A stretch of 64,000 bases of DNA from Streptomyces sp. 71268 (GTDB lineage: Bacteria; Actinomycetota; Actinomycetes; Streptomycetales; Streptomycetaceae): NCBI RefSeq assembly GCF_029392895.1, contig NZ_CP114200.1, positions 2,325,001 to 2,389,000 on the forward strand, given 5' to 3'. Position numbers and translations under genes: made by a program. Positions within the stretch are counted from its first letter, which is position 1, and each line of letters starts with the position of its first letter. Positions 8,107-18,998 of the stretch are shown here, one piece after another. Under the pieces are notes generated by a model, which saw nothing but the letters and a program-made list of their open reading frames with translations, did not search any database and had not been told where the DNA came from.

Positions 8107-10854
8107 TCAGCGCATCAGCACCCCGGCCTCCTCGCCGGTGCGCTCCGTCGGCGCCGCGATCAGCCCCAACTCGGCGCCGCTGGCCAGGAGTTCGTGGCAA
8201 GGCAGAATGCGGACGGTGTAGCCGTAGGGCCCCGAGCGGTCGAGGGCGAGCGGGCCCGCGTACGACCAGTGCCCCTCCAGGCTCGGCCCGCCGACCGGCT
8301 TGAGCGGGACGGCGCGGGCGGCGCCGATCCGGTCGGCCTCGTCCACCGGGCCGGCCAGCGCCTGCACCTCGACGTCGTCCGGCGTCAGGTCGCCGAGCGA
8401 GACCCTGACCCGCAGCGTCAGCGTGGTGCCCAGCTCGACCGTGGCGCACTCCCCCTCGCCCGACGCCGCGGCCGGCGCGGGCGGCGAGGCGGGGGCGGTC
8501 GCCTCGGGTGGCTCACTCTCGGCCTTGACGTGGTCCACCGCGACACCCGGCCAGGCCGCCCGCACCCGGGCCTTCCACTGGGCGAGTTCCCGGGCGGCGG
8601 GCCCGCTGGTGGCGCGGTGGGCCCGGGCGGCCGGTACGTACAGCTTCTCCACGTACTCGCGCACCATCCGCCCCGCCAGGACCCTGGGGCCCAGCGTCGT
8701 CAGGGTGCGGCGCACCATGGCGAGCCAGTGGTCGGGCAGGCCGCTGGCGCCGCGCTCGTAGAAGCGGGGGGTGATCTGGTGGGCCAGCAGGTCGTAGAGG
8801 GCCGCGGCCTCCAGCGCGTCGCGGCGGTCCTGGTCGGCCTCGGCCGACTCGCCGACGGCGGCCGACGCGTCGGCGGTGGGGATGGCCCAGCCGAAGTCCG
8901 GGTCGTACCACTCGTCCCACCAGCCGTCCCGCACCGACAGGTTGAGGCAGCCGTTGAGGGCGGCCTTCATGCCGGAGGTGCCGCACGCCTCCAGCGGGCG
9001 CAGCGGGTTGTTCAGCCACACGTCGCAGCCGGGGTAGAGGCGCTGGGCCATGGCCATGCCGTAGTCGGGAAGGAAGACCAGCCGGTGCCGCACCCTCGGG
9101 TCGTCGGCGAACCGGACCAGCTCCTGGATCAGGCGCTTGCCGCCGTCGTCGGCCGGGTGCGCCTTGCCCGCCACGACGATCTGCACCGGCCGCTCGGGGT
9201 GCAGCAGCAACTCGGTGAGCCGCTCCCGGTCGTGCAGCATCAGGGTGAGCCGCTTGTACGCCGGGACGCGGCGGGCGAAGCCGATGGTGAGCACGTCCGG
9301 GTCGAGGACGCCGTCGATCCAGCCGAGTTCGGCGCGGTCGGCGCCGCGCTGCCGCCAGGAGGCGGCGAGGCGTTCGCGCACCTCGACGACGAGGCGCTCG
9401 CGCAGGGTGCGGCGCAGCGCCCACAGATCCGCGTCGGAGGTGTCCGCCGTCGCGTCCGCCGGTCGGGCACCGGCGTCGGTCGCGGTGCGCTCGGCCACCC
9501 GCGCGCCGAGCCCGGCCACCTCGGGCGCCACCCAGGTGGGGGCGTGCACGCCGTTGGTGATGGCGGTGATGGGCACCTCGGCGGCGTCGAACCCGGGCCA
9601 CAGGCCGGCGAACATCTCGCGGCTGACCTGGCCGTGCAGCGTGGAGACGCCGTTGGCGCGCTGGGCCAGCCGCAGCCCCATCACGGCCATGTTGAAGAGA
9701 CCATCCTCACCGCCGGGGTAGGTCTCCTGGCCGAGCGCGAGGACGCGCTCGACGGGTAGTTCGCCCAGCTCGCCACCGTCGCCGAGGTGGCGGGCGATCA
9801 GCTCGCGGTCGAAGCGGTCGATGCCGGCGGGCACGGGGGTGTGGGTGGTGAAGACGGTGCCGGCGCGCACGGACTCCAGGGCGGTGTCGAAGTCGGCCCC
9901 GGCGGCGATGAGTTCGCGGATGCGCTCCAGGCCGAGGAAGCCGGCGTGCCCCTCGTTGGTGTGGAAGACCTCGGGTGCGGCGTGCCCGGTGCGGGCGCAG
10001 TACGCGCGCACGGCGCGCACCCCGCCGATGCCGAGCAGCATCTCCTGGAGCAGCCGGTGCTCGCTGCCGCCGCCGTAGAGCCGGTCGGTGACGTCCCGCT
10101 CGCGCTGCGCGTTCTCCTCCACGTCGGAGTCGAGCAGCAGCAGCGGCACCCGGCCCACGCTGGCCTGCCAGACGTGCGCGCGCAGCGAGCGCCCGCCCGG
10201 CAGCGCGAGGGTGACGCGCGTGGGGCGGCCGTCCGCCTCGCGCAGCAGCGTGAGCGGCAGGTCGTTCGGGTCGAGCACGGGGTAGTGCTCCTGCTGCCAG
10301 CCGTCGCGGGAGAGGGTCTGCCGGAAGTAGCCGTGCCGGTAGAGCAGCCCGACGCCGATCAGCGGCACGCCGAGGTCGCTGGCGGACTTGAGGTGGTCGC
10401 CGGCGAGGATGCCGAGGCCGCCGGAGTACTGGGGCAGGGCGGCGGTGATGCCGAACTCGGGCGAGAAGTACGCGATGGCCCGCGGCAGCGCGCCCGACAT
10501 GGGGCCGTCGCCAGTCCCGCCGTCGCCGGTCCCGCCGTCGGCCGAGCGCCGCTCGACCTGCTGTTGGTACCAGCGGGGGCCGGTCAGGTAGGCGCGCAGC
10601 TCGTCGGCGGCGGCGGCGAGGCGGCGTACGAAGACGGGGTCGGCGGCGAGGCGGGCCAGCCGGTCGGCCGGGACCGAGCCGAGGAGCCGTACCGGGTCGC
10701 CGCCCGCGGCCCGCCAGCCGTCCGGGTCCAGTGCCTGGAACAGCTCGCGGGTCTCGGGGTGCCAGGACCAGCGCACGTTGCGCGCGAGGTCGCTGAGCGG
10801 TCTGAGGGGGTCCGGGAGGACGGGGCGCACGCTGAAACGACGAATGGCCTTCAC
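8107..10854 (-). CDS. glgP: Alpha-glucan (glycogen) phosphorylase
   Basis: This 915-residue protein has the N-terminal DUF3417-type region (PLSDLARNVRWSWHPETREL) followed by a GT35 phosphorylase core. The PLP-lysine segment EACGTSGMKAALNG and the glucan-site pattern YSGGLGILAGDH are present. It releases glucose 1-phosphate from alpha-1,4-glucan. The GTG start at 10854 begins the usual MKAIRRF sequence, with GGAG only a few bases before it. A Gly/Asp-rich repeat (GGTGDGGTGDG, encoded near 10505-10540) is inserted about 125 residues in and is absent from typical members. It belongs functionally with the glgE cluster but is separated from it by a regulator-rich block. Confidence 0.93.
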   Translation of the reverse strand: MKAIRRFSVRPVLPDPLRPLSDLARNVRWSWHPETRELFQALDPDGWRAAGGDPVRLLGSVPADRLARLAADPVFVRRLAAAADELRAYLTGPRWYQQQVERRSADGGTGDGGTGDGPMSGALPRAIAYFSPEFGITAALPQYSGGLGILAGDHLKSASDLGVPLIGVGLLYRHGYFRQTLSRDGWQQEHYPVLDPNDLPLTLLREADGRPTRVTLALPGGRSLRAHVWQASVGRVPLLLLDSDVEENAQRERDVTDRLYGGGSEHRLLQEMLLGIGGVRAVRAYCARTGHAAPEVFHTNEGHAGFLGLERIRELIAAGADFDTALESVRAGTVFTTHTPVPAGIDRFDRELIARHLGDGGELGELPVERVLALGQETYPGGEDGLFNMAVMGLRLAQRANGVSTLHGQVSREMFAGLWPGFDAAEVPITAITNGVHAPTWVAPEVAGLGARVAERTATDAGARPADATADTSDADLWALRRTLRERLVVEVRERLAASWRQRGADRAELGWIDGVLDPDVLTIGFARRVPAYKRLTLMLHDRERLTELLLHPERPVQIVVAGKAHPADDGGKRLIQELVRFADDPRVRHRLVFLPDYGMAMAQRLYPGCDVWLNNPLRPLEACGTSGMKAALNGCLNLSVRDGWWDEWYDPDFGWAIPTADASAAVGESAEADQDRRDALEAAALYDLLAHQITPRFYERGASGLPDHWLAMVRRTLTTLGPRVLAGRMVREYVEKLYVPAARAHRATSGPAARELAQWKARVRAAWPGVAVDHVKAESEPPEATAPASPPAPAAASGEGECATVELGTTLTLRVRVSLGDLTPDDVEVQALAGPVDEADRIGAARAVPLKPVGGPSLEGHWSYAGPLALDRSGPYGYTVRILPCHELLASGAELGLIAAPTERTGEEAGVLMR

Positions 10855-10863
10855 GCTCCGACG

Positions 10864-10877
10864 GTAACGGCGGTCAC
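10864..10877. promoter_or_regulatory. Crp-like palindrome before glgP
   Basis: GTAACGGCGGTCAC lies 10 bases before the glgP start. It differs by one base from the perfect GTGA-N6-TCAC site at 25363 between dctA and its two-component system. A Crp/FNR-type regulator is the natural candidate, and binding here would block transcription or translation initiation. Confidence 0.35.
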
Positions 10878-11033
10878 CCGGTCGATTCGCCCATATCCAA
10901 GAGATTTCCGCGTGTCTGTAGGCAGCCACGCCATTTATCCGTTCTGCGACTGCCTGAACGGGTGACCCCGACCCCGCGCGGGGGCGCCCACGGGGGCGCG
11001 CGCCCGCTCCGCGCGTGCGGCGGGCCCGGCCCG

Positions 11034-11066
11034 CCGCTGCCTGCCACTGACAGGGGCAGGCAGCGG
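11034..11066. promoter_or_regulatory. Inverted repeat in the XRE regulator promoter
   Basis: Twelve-bp arms (11034-11045 CCGCTGCCTGCC and 11055-11066) flank ACTGACAGG, 26 bases before the start of the XRE/MmyB-type regulator. The position is right for an autoregulatory operator. A second looser repeat CCGTTC...GAACGG lies at 10939-10961 in the same gap. Confidence 0.45.
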
Positions 11067-11092
11067 GCGCGGCGCTGACGGAGACTGGGGGC

Positions 11093-12034
11093 ATGGACAC
11101 ACCAGCCGAGTTGGGAAACTTCCTGCGCAGCCGCCGCGCCCGGCTCCAGCCCGCCGACGTCGGGCTGGTCTCCTACGGAGGCCAGCGCCGGGTGCCGGGG
11201 TTGCGCCGCGAGGAGCTGGCGCAGCTCGCGGGCGTGAGCGTGGCGTACTACACCCGGCTGGAACAGGGCCAGAGCGGCAACGCGTCGGACGGCGTCCTGG
11301 ACGCGCTCGCCCGCGCGCTGCGCCTGACCCCGGACGAGCACGCGCACCTGCGCAACCTGGCCCGCCCCGGGCGCGCGGCGCGCCGCCCCGCCGCGCGCCC
11401 CGCCACGGCCCGCCCCGCCACCCGTCAGCTCATCGCGGCGATGGGCGCGGTGCCGGCGCTCGTGCTCGACGCGCGGTACGACGTACTGGCCTGGAACCCG
11501 CTGGGGCACGCGCTGCTCGCCGGGCACCTGGACGCGGGGGCGCCGGAGCGACCCGCCGAGCGCCCGAACACGCAGCGGCTACTCTTCCTCGACCCGCACG
11601 TACGCGAGCTGTACCCGGACTGGGAGTTCGAGGCGCGGCGCGCGGTCTCCTCGCTGCGCCTGGCCGCCGGCGAACACCCCGACGATCGCCAACTGGCGGA
11701 ACTCATCGGTGAGTTGACGATGAAGAGTGCGGACTTCGCCGCGCTGTGGTCGCGGCACCCGGTGCGGGGCTGCACCAGCGGCGTGAAGGTGTTCCACCAC
11801 CCGCTGGTGGGGCCGCTGGAGCTGGCGTTCCAGATGTTGCGGCTGCCCGACTCCGGCGGGCAGGGCGTGCTGGCCTTCAGCGCGGAGCCGGACTCGGCCT
11901 CGGACGCGGGCCTGCGGCTGCTGGCCGGCTCCGTGGCGACCGCGCCGGGCGTGCCGTCGGCGTCGGACGCGCCGGCGGCGGGCGCGACACCGGGCCCGGC
12001 GACGGCCCGAGGCGCCGGGCGGGCCGTACGTTAG
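11093..12034 (+). CDS. XRE-family regulator with MmyB-like ligand domain
   Basis: The 313-residue protein carries an N-terminal XRE helix-turn-helix (about 8-80; GLRREELAQLAGVSVAYYTRLEQG) and a C-terminal MmyB-like PAS-related domain (about 110-265; LVLDARYDVLAWNPLGHALL, then SGVKVFHHPLVG and LELAFQMLRLPD). Such proteins are abundant in Streptomyces, bind fatty-acid-like ligands in the best-studied cases, and often control a neighbouring oxidoreductase. No such partner is adjacent here; the neighbours are glgP (divergent) and a serine hydrolase (convergent). The last 45 residues are low-complexity Ala/Pro/Gly. Its stop codon lies inside a 25-bp tandem duplication. Confidence 0.9.
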   Translation: MDTPAELGNFLRSRRARLQPADVGLVSYGGQRRVPGLRREELAQLAGVSVAYYTRLEQGQSGNASDGVLDALARALRLTPDEHAHLRNLARPGRAARRPAARPATARPATRQLIAAMGAVPALVLDARYDVLAWNPLGHALLAGHLDAGAPERPAERPNTQRLLFLDPHVRELYPDWEFEARRAVSSLRLAAGEHPDDRQLAELIGELTMKSADFAALWSRHPVRGCTSGVKVFHHPLVGPLELAFQMLRLPDSGGQGVLAFSAEPDSASDAGLRLLAGSVATAPGVPSASDAPAAGATPGPATARGAGRAVR

Positions 12035-12067
12035 CCGTGCCGAGCGGGCCGTACGTTAGCCGTGCCG
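12019..12067. repeat. 25-bp tandem duplication across the regulator stop codon
   Basis: Two identical 24-base copies (12019-12042 and 12044-12067) are joined by one base. The first contains the TAG stop of the XRE regulator. It looks like a recent replication-slippage duplication, which left the protein end unchanged. Confidence 0.85.
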
Positions 12068-12089
12068 GGCGCCCCGCGCGCCCGCCGCG

Positions 12090-12117
12090 CCGGGTCCGCC
12101 CGGTGCGGCGGGCCCGG
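12090..12117. terminator. Possible bidirectional terminator
   Basis: Arms CCGGGTCCGCC (12090-12100) and GGCGGGCCCGG (12107-12117) pair with one G-T mismatch around a 6-base loop, between the convergent XRE regulator and serine hydrolase genes. Confidence 0.45.
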
Positions 12118-12140
12118 ACGGCGCCGTTCGCGGGCGGCCC

Positions 12141-13277
12141 TCACCCGCCGAGGTGGACGCCGAACTCCGCGTCGACGAGCCGGAAGAGCACGTCCCAGCT
12201 CTTCCACTCGGTGTTGGTCTGGAGGGAGAGGGTGTGCTCGCCGTCGGCGGTGCCCACCGTGTAGAAGAGGCATCCCCAGAAGCTGCCGCCCACGCCGCGC
12301 AGCGTCAGGCCGCCCGTGGCCGCCCGGTCGAACTCGAAGACGCCGAGGCCGTACCGGGTGTGCGGCGTCCAGTTGCCCCCTTCGGTGGAGACCGTGGTCC
12401 ACATCGCGCGGTGCTGCTCCGGCGGCAGCAGGGTGCCGGCGGCCAGCGCGCCGACGAACCTGATCATGTCGCCGGTGGTGGAGACGACGTTGGCGGGCGC
12501 CCACGAGGTGTTGAACTCGGTGACGTCGAGGGGGTCGAGCCCGGGTTCCTCCATCGCCGACTCCCAGTTCTCCGGGGTGACCTCGGCCGGGTCGGTGCCG
12601 TCCTTGTAGAACAGCGTGGAGTAGGCCCGCGGGTGCGGATCGGGGTACCGCGCGTCCTCGGCGGAGCGTACGGAGGTGCCGGTCAGGCCGAGTGGCCGGA
12701 TGATCCGGCGTTCGATCTCCTCGGCCAGGCTGTTGCCGGTGACCTTCTCGATGATGGCCTCGGCGACGTAGAAGCCGCCGTTGGAGTACTCGAAGCGCTC
12801 ACCGGGGGCGCCGACCGGCGGCTGTGACACCGTCATGGCGAGCAGTCGCTCGGTGGTGAACGCGTCGAAGCGGTGCTTCGCGAACGCGGCACGGGTGGCG
12901 TACCTGCTGGTTAACTCCGGCGCCATGCCGGTGGAGAAGAGGCCGCCGGTGTTGCTGAGCAGGTGCCTGATGGTGATTTTGTCGCCGTCGTAGCCGTTGT
13001 GGTCAAGGACGCCCGGCAGCCAGGTGTTGACCGGGTCGTCGATGCTCAGCCTGGACTCGGCCGCCAGCGCCAGCAGCACGGTGGCGATGAACGCCTTGCC
13101 GCCGCTGCCGGTGTGCGCGTACTCGCCCGGTCGGCGCGGGGCGCCCGTTTCGAGGTCGGCCACGCCGGCGGCGCCGAACCACCTCCGGTCACCGTCCCTG
13201 ACGTCGGCCACGATGCCGGGGACGCCCCCCTTGGCCACCGCCCAGTCCAGCGCCCGCTGTACGTCGGTCTCGCTCAT
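12141..13277 (-). CDS. Beta-lactamase-family serine hydrolase
   Basis: The roughly 378-residue protein belongs to the class C beta-lactamase/D,D-peptidase fold. It shows the nucleophile motif SGGK (in HTGSGGKAFIAT), the Tyr motif YSN (in FEYSNGGFY) and a degenerate third motif near GVGGSFWG in place of the usual HTG/KTG. There is no signal peptide, so it is probably cytoplasmic and acts as an esterase or amidase rather than a wall enzyme. The ATG at 13277 is preferred to the GTG at 13283 because GGGAG then lies 8 bases upstream. It is divergent from the HTH_38/MarR regulator at 13478 and is a candidate target of it. Confidence 0.88.
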   Translation of the reverse strand: MSETDVQRALDWAVAKGGVPGIVADVRDGDRRWFGAAGVADLETGAPRRPGEYAHTGSGGKAFIATVLLALAAESRLSIDDPVNTWLPGVLDHNGYDGDKITIRHLLSNTGGLFSTGMAPELTSRYATRAAFAKHRFDAFTTERLLAMTVSQPPVGAPGERFEYSNGGFYVAEAIIEKVTGNSLAEEIERRIIRPLGLTGTSVRSAEDARYPDPHPRAYSTLFYKDGTDPAEVTPENWESAMEEPGLDPLDVTEFNTSWAPANVVSTTGDMIRFVGALAAGTLLPPEQHRAMWTTVSTEGGNWTPHTRYGLGVFEFDRAATGGLTLRGVGGSFWGCLFYTVGTADGEHTLSLQTNTEWKSWDVLFRLVDAEFGVHLGG

Positions 13278-13477
13278 GCTCACCGCTCCCGCCTGTTGAG
13301 GATCTTCACGACGCGGTGAAAATTACGTTGCATACACGAAGTCGTCAATCAACCGCGAGCGCGCTTAATAGCAGAGTGCCAGTTCAGAAGCGTGAAATCG
13401 TTGCAAGGACCCTGCCTCTTAATGCAAATGCCGTTGTTGCACTACGCTCGTGCCACCGCCGACCGACGAGGACACCG
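13278..13477. promoter_or_regulatory. Divergent promoter with repeated GTTGCA elements
   Basis: This 200-bp gap is richer in A+T than its surroundings. It contains CGTTGCA at 13326 and 13399, TTGCATTAAG on the minus strand (13418-13427) and GTTGCAC at 13436. Four related half-sites between a hydrolase and a regulator suggest an operator array for the regulator. No confident -35/-10 pair was assigned. Confidence 0.45.
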
Positions 13478-14200
13478 ATGCCCGGAGAGAGACTCACCCG
13501 CCAGGACCGGCGGGAGATCGCCGCGGGACTGCGTGACGGACTCACCTACGCCGCCGTCGCCCGCCGGCTCGGGCGGTCCACCTCGACCATCACGCGTGAG
13601 GTGATGCGCAACGGCGGGCCCACGGGCTACCACGCCGACCAGGCACACCAGGCCAGCACGCGTAGGAAGCGCCGGACCACGACCGCCGTGACGGCCCCGG
13701 CGGCGGGCGGCGCCGACCTCGGTGGCCGCGACCCCCGGGTCGTGGCGGAGGTGACCGCGCGCACCACGGAACTGTTCGTACGGACCGGGATGCGGCCGAT
13801 GGCGGCCAGGGTCCTGGCCGCGTTGCTGACCACCGACAGCGGCAGCCTCTCGTCGGCCGAACTCGTGCGGCGCCTGCGGGTCAGCCCCGCCGCCGTCTCC
13901 AAGGCCGTCGGCGTCCTGGAGACGATGGGGGTCATCCAGCGCCAACGCGACCCCCATCGCCGCGCCGAGCGCTACGCCATCGGTGACGACGTGTGGTTCC
14001 GGACCGTGATGGCCAGCACGCGCGTCGACGCCGAGATCGCCGCCGCCTCCGCGCGCCACGCCCAGGCGCTGGACCCCGCCACCCCCGCCGGGGCCCGCCT
14101 CGACAACCTGAGCCAGTTCCTCCACCACGTCAGCGAGGACCTCGCGCGCTCGGCCGAGCACTGGCGCCAGGTCTTCCTGGTCCGCCGGCCCGAGGAGTAG
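13478..14200 (+). CDS. Regulator fusing an IS30-type HTH to a MarR/GbsR-like winged helix
   Basis: The 240-residue protein starts with an HTH_38 domain like the N-terminus of IS30 transposases (about 5-48; LTRQDRREIAAGLRDG and GRSTSTITREVMRNGG). An Arg/Thr-rich linker follows, then a MarR/GbsR winged helix (about 90-170; LSSAELVRRLRVSPAAVSKAV) and a helical C-terminus. There is no DDE catalytic domain, so it is not a transposase. The ATG at 13478 follows GAGG at 7 bases; longer in-frame starts would cover the promoter. It probably represses itself and the divergent serine hydrolase through the repeated GTTGCA sites. Confidence 0.85.
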   Translation: MPGERLTRQDRREIAAGLRDGLTYAAVARRLGRSTSTITREVMRNGGPTGYHADQAHQASTRRKRRTTTAVTAPAAGGADLGGRDPRVVAEVTARTTELFVRTGMRPMAARVLAALLTTDSGSLSSAELVRRLRVSPAAVSKAVGVLETMGVIQRQRDPHRRAERYAIGDDVWFRTVMASTRVDAEIAAASARHAQALDPATPAGARLDNLSQFLHHVSEDLARSAEHWRQVFLVRRPEE

Positions 14201-14410
14201 CCACCGTGTGCTCCCAGCACCGTCCGCTCTGCCAGGCACCGTGCACCCAACAGGAATGTGGACATGGGAGGTCGACCCTTCGTCGTACGGGGAGAACGAG
14301 GAGCGGGGCACGGCCACGTCGAGGCCGCCGGAGCGCGGTCCTGGTGGTTACCTTTCGTGCCTCGGTACGGTTCGAGTACATGCCGGGTCACGGGTTGGAC
14401 GCGGCGGGCA

Positions 14411-14593
14411 ACACTGACCCGTACCGTCCACAACGTGATGCCGCCGCACGTCAGTTACGAGCTGACGGAGATGGGTGCCACCCTGCGCGAGGCCACGGCG
14501 CCGCTGTTGGAGTGGAGCGTCGCGCACCTGTCCCGGATCGACGAGGCCCGCGCCGCGTACGACGCCCGCGCGGAGGGCCCGAAGGCGCCGTAG
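14411..14593 (+). pseudogene. 3' remnant of an HxlR-family regulator
   Basis: The last 60 codons read like the end of an HxlR winged-helix protein: TRTVHNVMPPHVSYELTEMG, the wing and start of helix 4, then LLEWSVAHL and ARAAYD. The expected upstream part (the WKLLIL and RMLTRQLRELE helices) is not found in any frame between 14201 and 14410. That stretch instead has a GGTTACCTTT...GGTACGG promoter-like sequence. It is best explained as a 5'-deleted regulator left in a region that has been rearranged. Confidence 0.6.
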
Positions 14594-14757
14594 CCGCCGC
14601 GACCACCGCGACGGACAGTCACCACCACGGCGGCCAGCGACCGGACCAGCGACGGTCCGGCGGCGGGTCCGTCGCGTCCGGCCAGCCGGGTGAACGCGGC
14701 GCACGGCGGCCCCGCGCGTGCCCCGGGAAGGGCCTGCCCACCCGGTAGAAAGAACCA

Positions 14758-16883
14758 ATGCCCCGCACGCCAGCGACGCCGTTAGGTGATCCCATGATCG
14801 GCCGTATCCCCGTGTTGGACATCCGCCCGCTCGTTGACTGCGGCAGACGCCCGGCGAAGGCGGTGGTGGGCGAGACGTTCCAGGTCAGCGCCACCGTCTT
14901 CCGCGAGGGGCACGACGCGGTCGGGGCCAACGTGGTGCTGCGCGACCCGGCCGGGCGCTGTGGCCCGTGGACGCCGATGCGCGAGCTGGAACCCGGCACC
15001 GACCGCTGGGGCGCGGACGTCACCCCCGACCGCGAGGGCCGCTGGACCTTCACCATCGAGGCGTGGAGCGACCCGATCGGCACCTGGCGCGCGCACGCCA
15101 GGGTCAAGGTGCCGGCCGGCATCGACGCCGAGTTGGTGCTCACCGAGGGTGCCCACCTGCACGAGCGCGCCGCCGCCGACGTACCCAAGAACGCCGGCCG
15201 GGAGGCGGTCCTCAGCGCCGTCGACGCGCTGCTCGACGAGGGCCGCCCGGTGGCGGACCGGCTGGCCGCCGCGCTCGCGCCCGAGGTGGTCGCCGCCCTC
15301 GACGGTCACCCGCTGCGCGAGCTGGTGACCACCTCGCGCGCGGCGCCGCTCCAGGTGGAGCGGGAGCGCGCGCTGTTCGGCTCCTGGTACGAGATGTTCC
15401 CGCGCTCCGAGGGCGCCGTGCTGGCGGACGGGGCGCCGCCGGTCAGCGGCACCCTGCGCACCGCCGCCGAGCGGCTGCCGGCCATCGCCGCGATGGGCTT
15501 CGACGTGGTGTACCTGCCGCCGATCCACCCGATCGGCACCTCGTTCCGCAAGGGCCCCGACAACGCGCTGACCGCCGGCCCGCACGACGTCGGCTCGCCG
15601 TGGGCGATCGGCTCAGCGGACGGCGGGCACGACGCGATCCACCCCGACCTGGGCACCCTGGAGGACTTCGACCACTTCGTCGCCAAGGCGCGCGAGCTGC
15701 GCCTTGAGGTGGCCCTCGACTTCGCGCTCCAGTGCTCGCCCGACCACCCGTGGGTGACCAGCCACCCGCAGTGGTTCCACCACCGCGCGGACGGGTCGAT
15801 CGCGTACGCGGAGAACCCGCCGAAGAAGTACCAGGACATCTACCCCATCGCCTTCGACGCGGACTTCCCCGGCATCGTCCGCGAGACGCTGCGGGTGCTG
15901 CGCTGCTGGATGGCGCGCGGGGTGCGGATCTTCCGGGTGGACAACCCGCACACCAAGCCGGTGGTCTTCTGGGAGAAGGTGATCTCCGAGATCAACCGCA
16001 CCGACCCCGGGGTCGTCTTCCTCGCCGAGGCGTTCACCCGGCCGGCGATGATGCGCACCCTGGCGGCGGTCGGCTTCCAGCAGTCGTACACGTACTTCAC
16101 CTGGCGCAACACCAAGCGGGAGCTGACCGACTACCTCACCGAGCTGACCGGGGACGCCGCCGCCTGCATGCGGCCCAACTTCTTCGTCAACACCCCCGAC
16201 ATCCTGCACGCCTACCTCCAGGAGGGCGGCCGGTCCGCGTTCGAGATCCGGGCCGTCCTCGCGGCGACGCTGTCGCCGTCCTGGGGCATGTACGCCGGGT
16301 ACGAGCTGTGCGAGGCCACGGCGCTACGCCCGGGCAGCGAGGAGTACCTGCACTCGGAGAAGTACGAGCTGCGCCCGCGCGACTGGGCCGGCGCGGAGCG
16401 GTCCGGGGCCACCATCACCCCGCTGATCACCACGCTCAACCGGCTGCGCCGGCACCACCCGGCCCTGCGCCAGCTCCGTAACCTGCGCTTCCACCGCACG
16501 GACAACGACGCCGTCATCGCCTACTCCAAGCGGGTGCCCGAACGCAGGTCCGAGCCGCCGGCACCGCGGCGACCCGGGGCGCGGCCGGGCCACGGGGCGC
16601 GGCGGGAGGCGGACGCGGCGGCCGGACGAGGCGCGGGCGGGGACTGCGTGCTGACCGTGGTCAACCTCGACCCCCACCACACCCACGAGGCGACGGTGTC
16701 GTTGGACATGCCAGAACTCGGCCTCGACTGGCATGAGTCCCTGTCGGTGCGCGACGAGCTCACCGGCACCACCTACCACTGGGGCAGCGACAACTACGTG
16801 CGCCTAGAGCCGGGCAGCGGCATCGCGCCCGCGCACGTGTTCTCGCTGCGACCGTCCTCACCGATCGGAGGGTCACCCACACC

Positions 16884-16887
<4 letters not shown>
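14758..16887 (+). CDS. glgE: Alpha-1,4-glucan:maltose-1-phosphate maltosyltransferase
   Basis: The 709-residue GH13_3 enzyme transfers maltose from maltose 1-phosphate onto alpha-glucan chains. An N-terminal beta domain (about 13-125) and helical region precede the barrel. The nucleophile is D395 in RVDNPHTKP and the acid/base is E424 in FLAEAFTRP, one off the Streptomyces coelicolor numbering. [11 protein letters not shown] and [16 protein letters not shown] are hallmark segments. An Arg/Ala/Pro-rich stretch of about 35 residues (encoded near 16540-16640) interrupts the C-terminal beta domain and is not usual. The ATG at 14758 gives the family length; the ATG at 14794, behind AGGTG, is an alternative start. 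The stop overlaps the treS start (ATGA). Confidence 0.96.
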
Positions 16888-18632
<1,745 letters not shown>

Positions 18633-18998
18633 GCGACACCGTCGGTCCGGCGCCCCACCCGTGCCGCCGGACCGACACCGCGCGCGCTCCCCCACCCGCA
18701 CGGGCCCCCTCTCCACCGCGCCCCCGGCGGGCTCGCTCCCCCGACCGGGCCCGCGTCCGCGCCCCCCTCGCGGCGCTCGTTCCTCTTCACCCTCATGGCG
18801 GGCCAGCCCCCGCGTGTGACGTCTCGCGCGCCCGTGGCGCGGCGCCAGCGACCCGCGCGTCCACCGACCGCCACCCCGCACCGTCGCGCCCGGGCGGCTC
18901 CCCGAGGTACGTCCACAGCGCGTCGCCGCCCAGAAATTGGAGCAATCCGGGACACTTCGTCCTATCTGTCGTGTGCCCCGGGGAAAGGACGCGACGTC
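18633..18998. other. Intergenic 366 bp between treS and pep2
   Basis: No gene is supported. Most of the stretch is C-rich low-complexity sequence without codon bias. Bases 18935-18985 are A+T-richer and lie just before the pep2 ribosome binding site (GAAAGG at 18983), so pep2-glgB may have its own promoter in addition to readthrough from glgE-treS. Confidence 0.45.

Noticed and set aside
13478..14200. IS30-family transposase
   Set aside because: Only the N-terminal HTH resembles IS30. No DDE catalytic core, no inverted repeats and a MarR-like domain instead.
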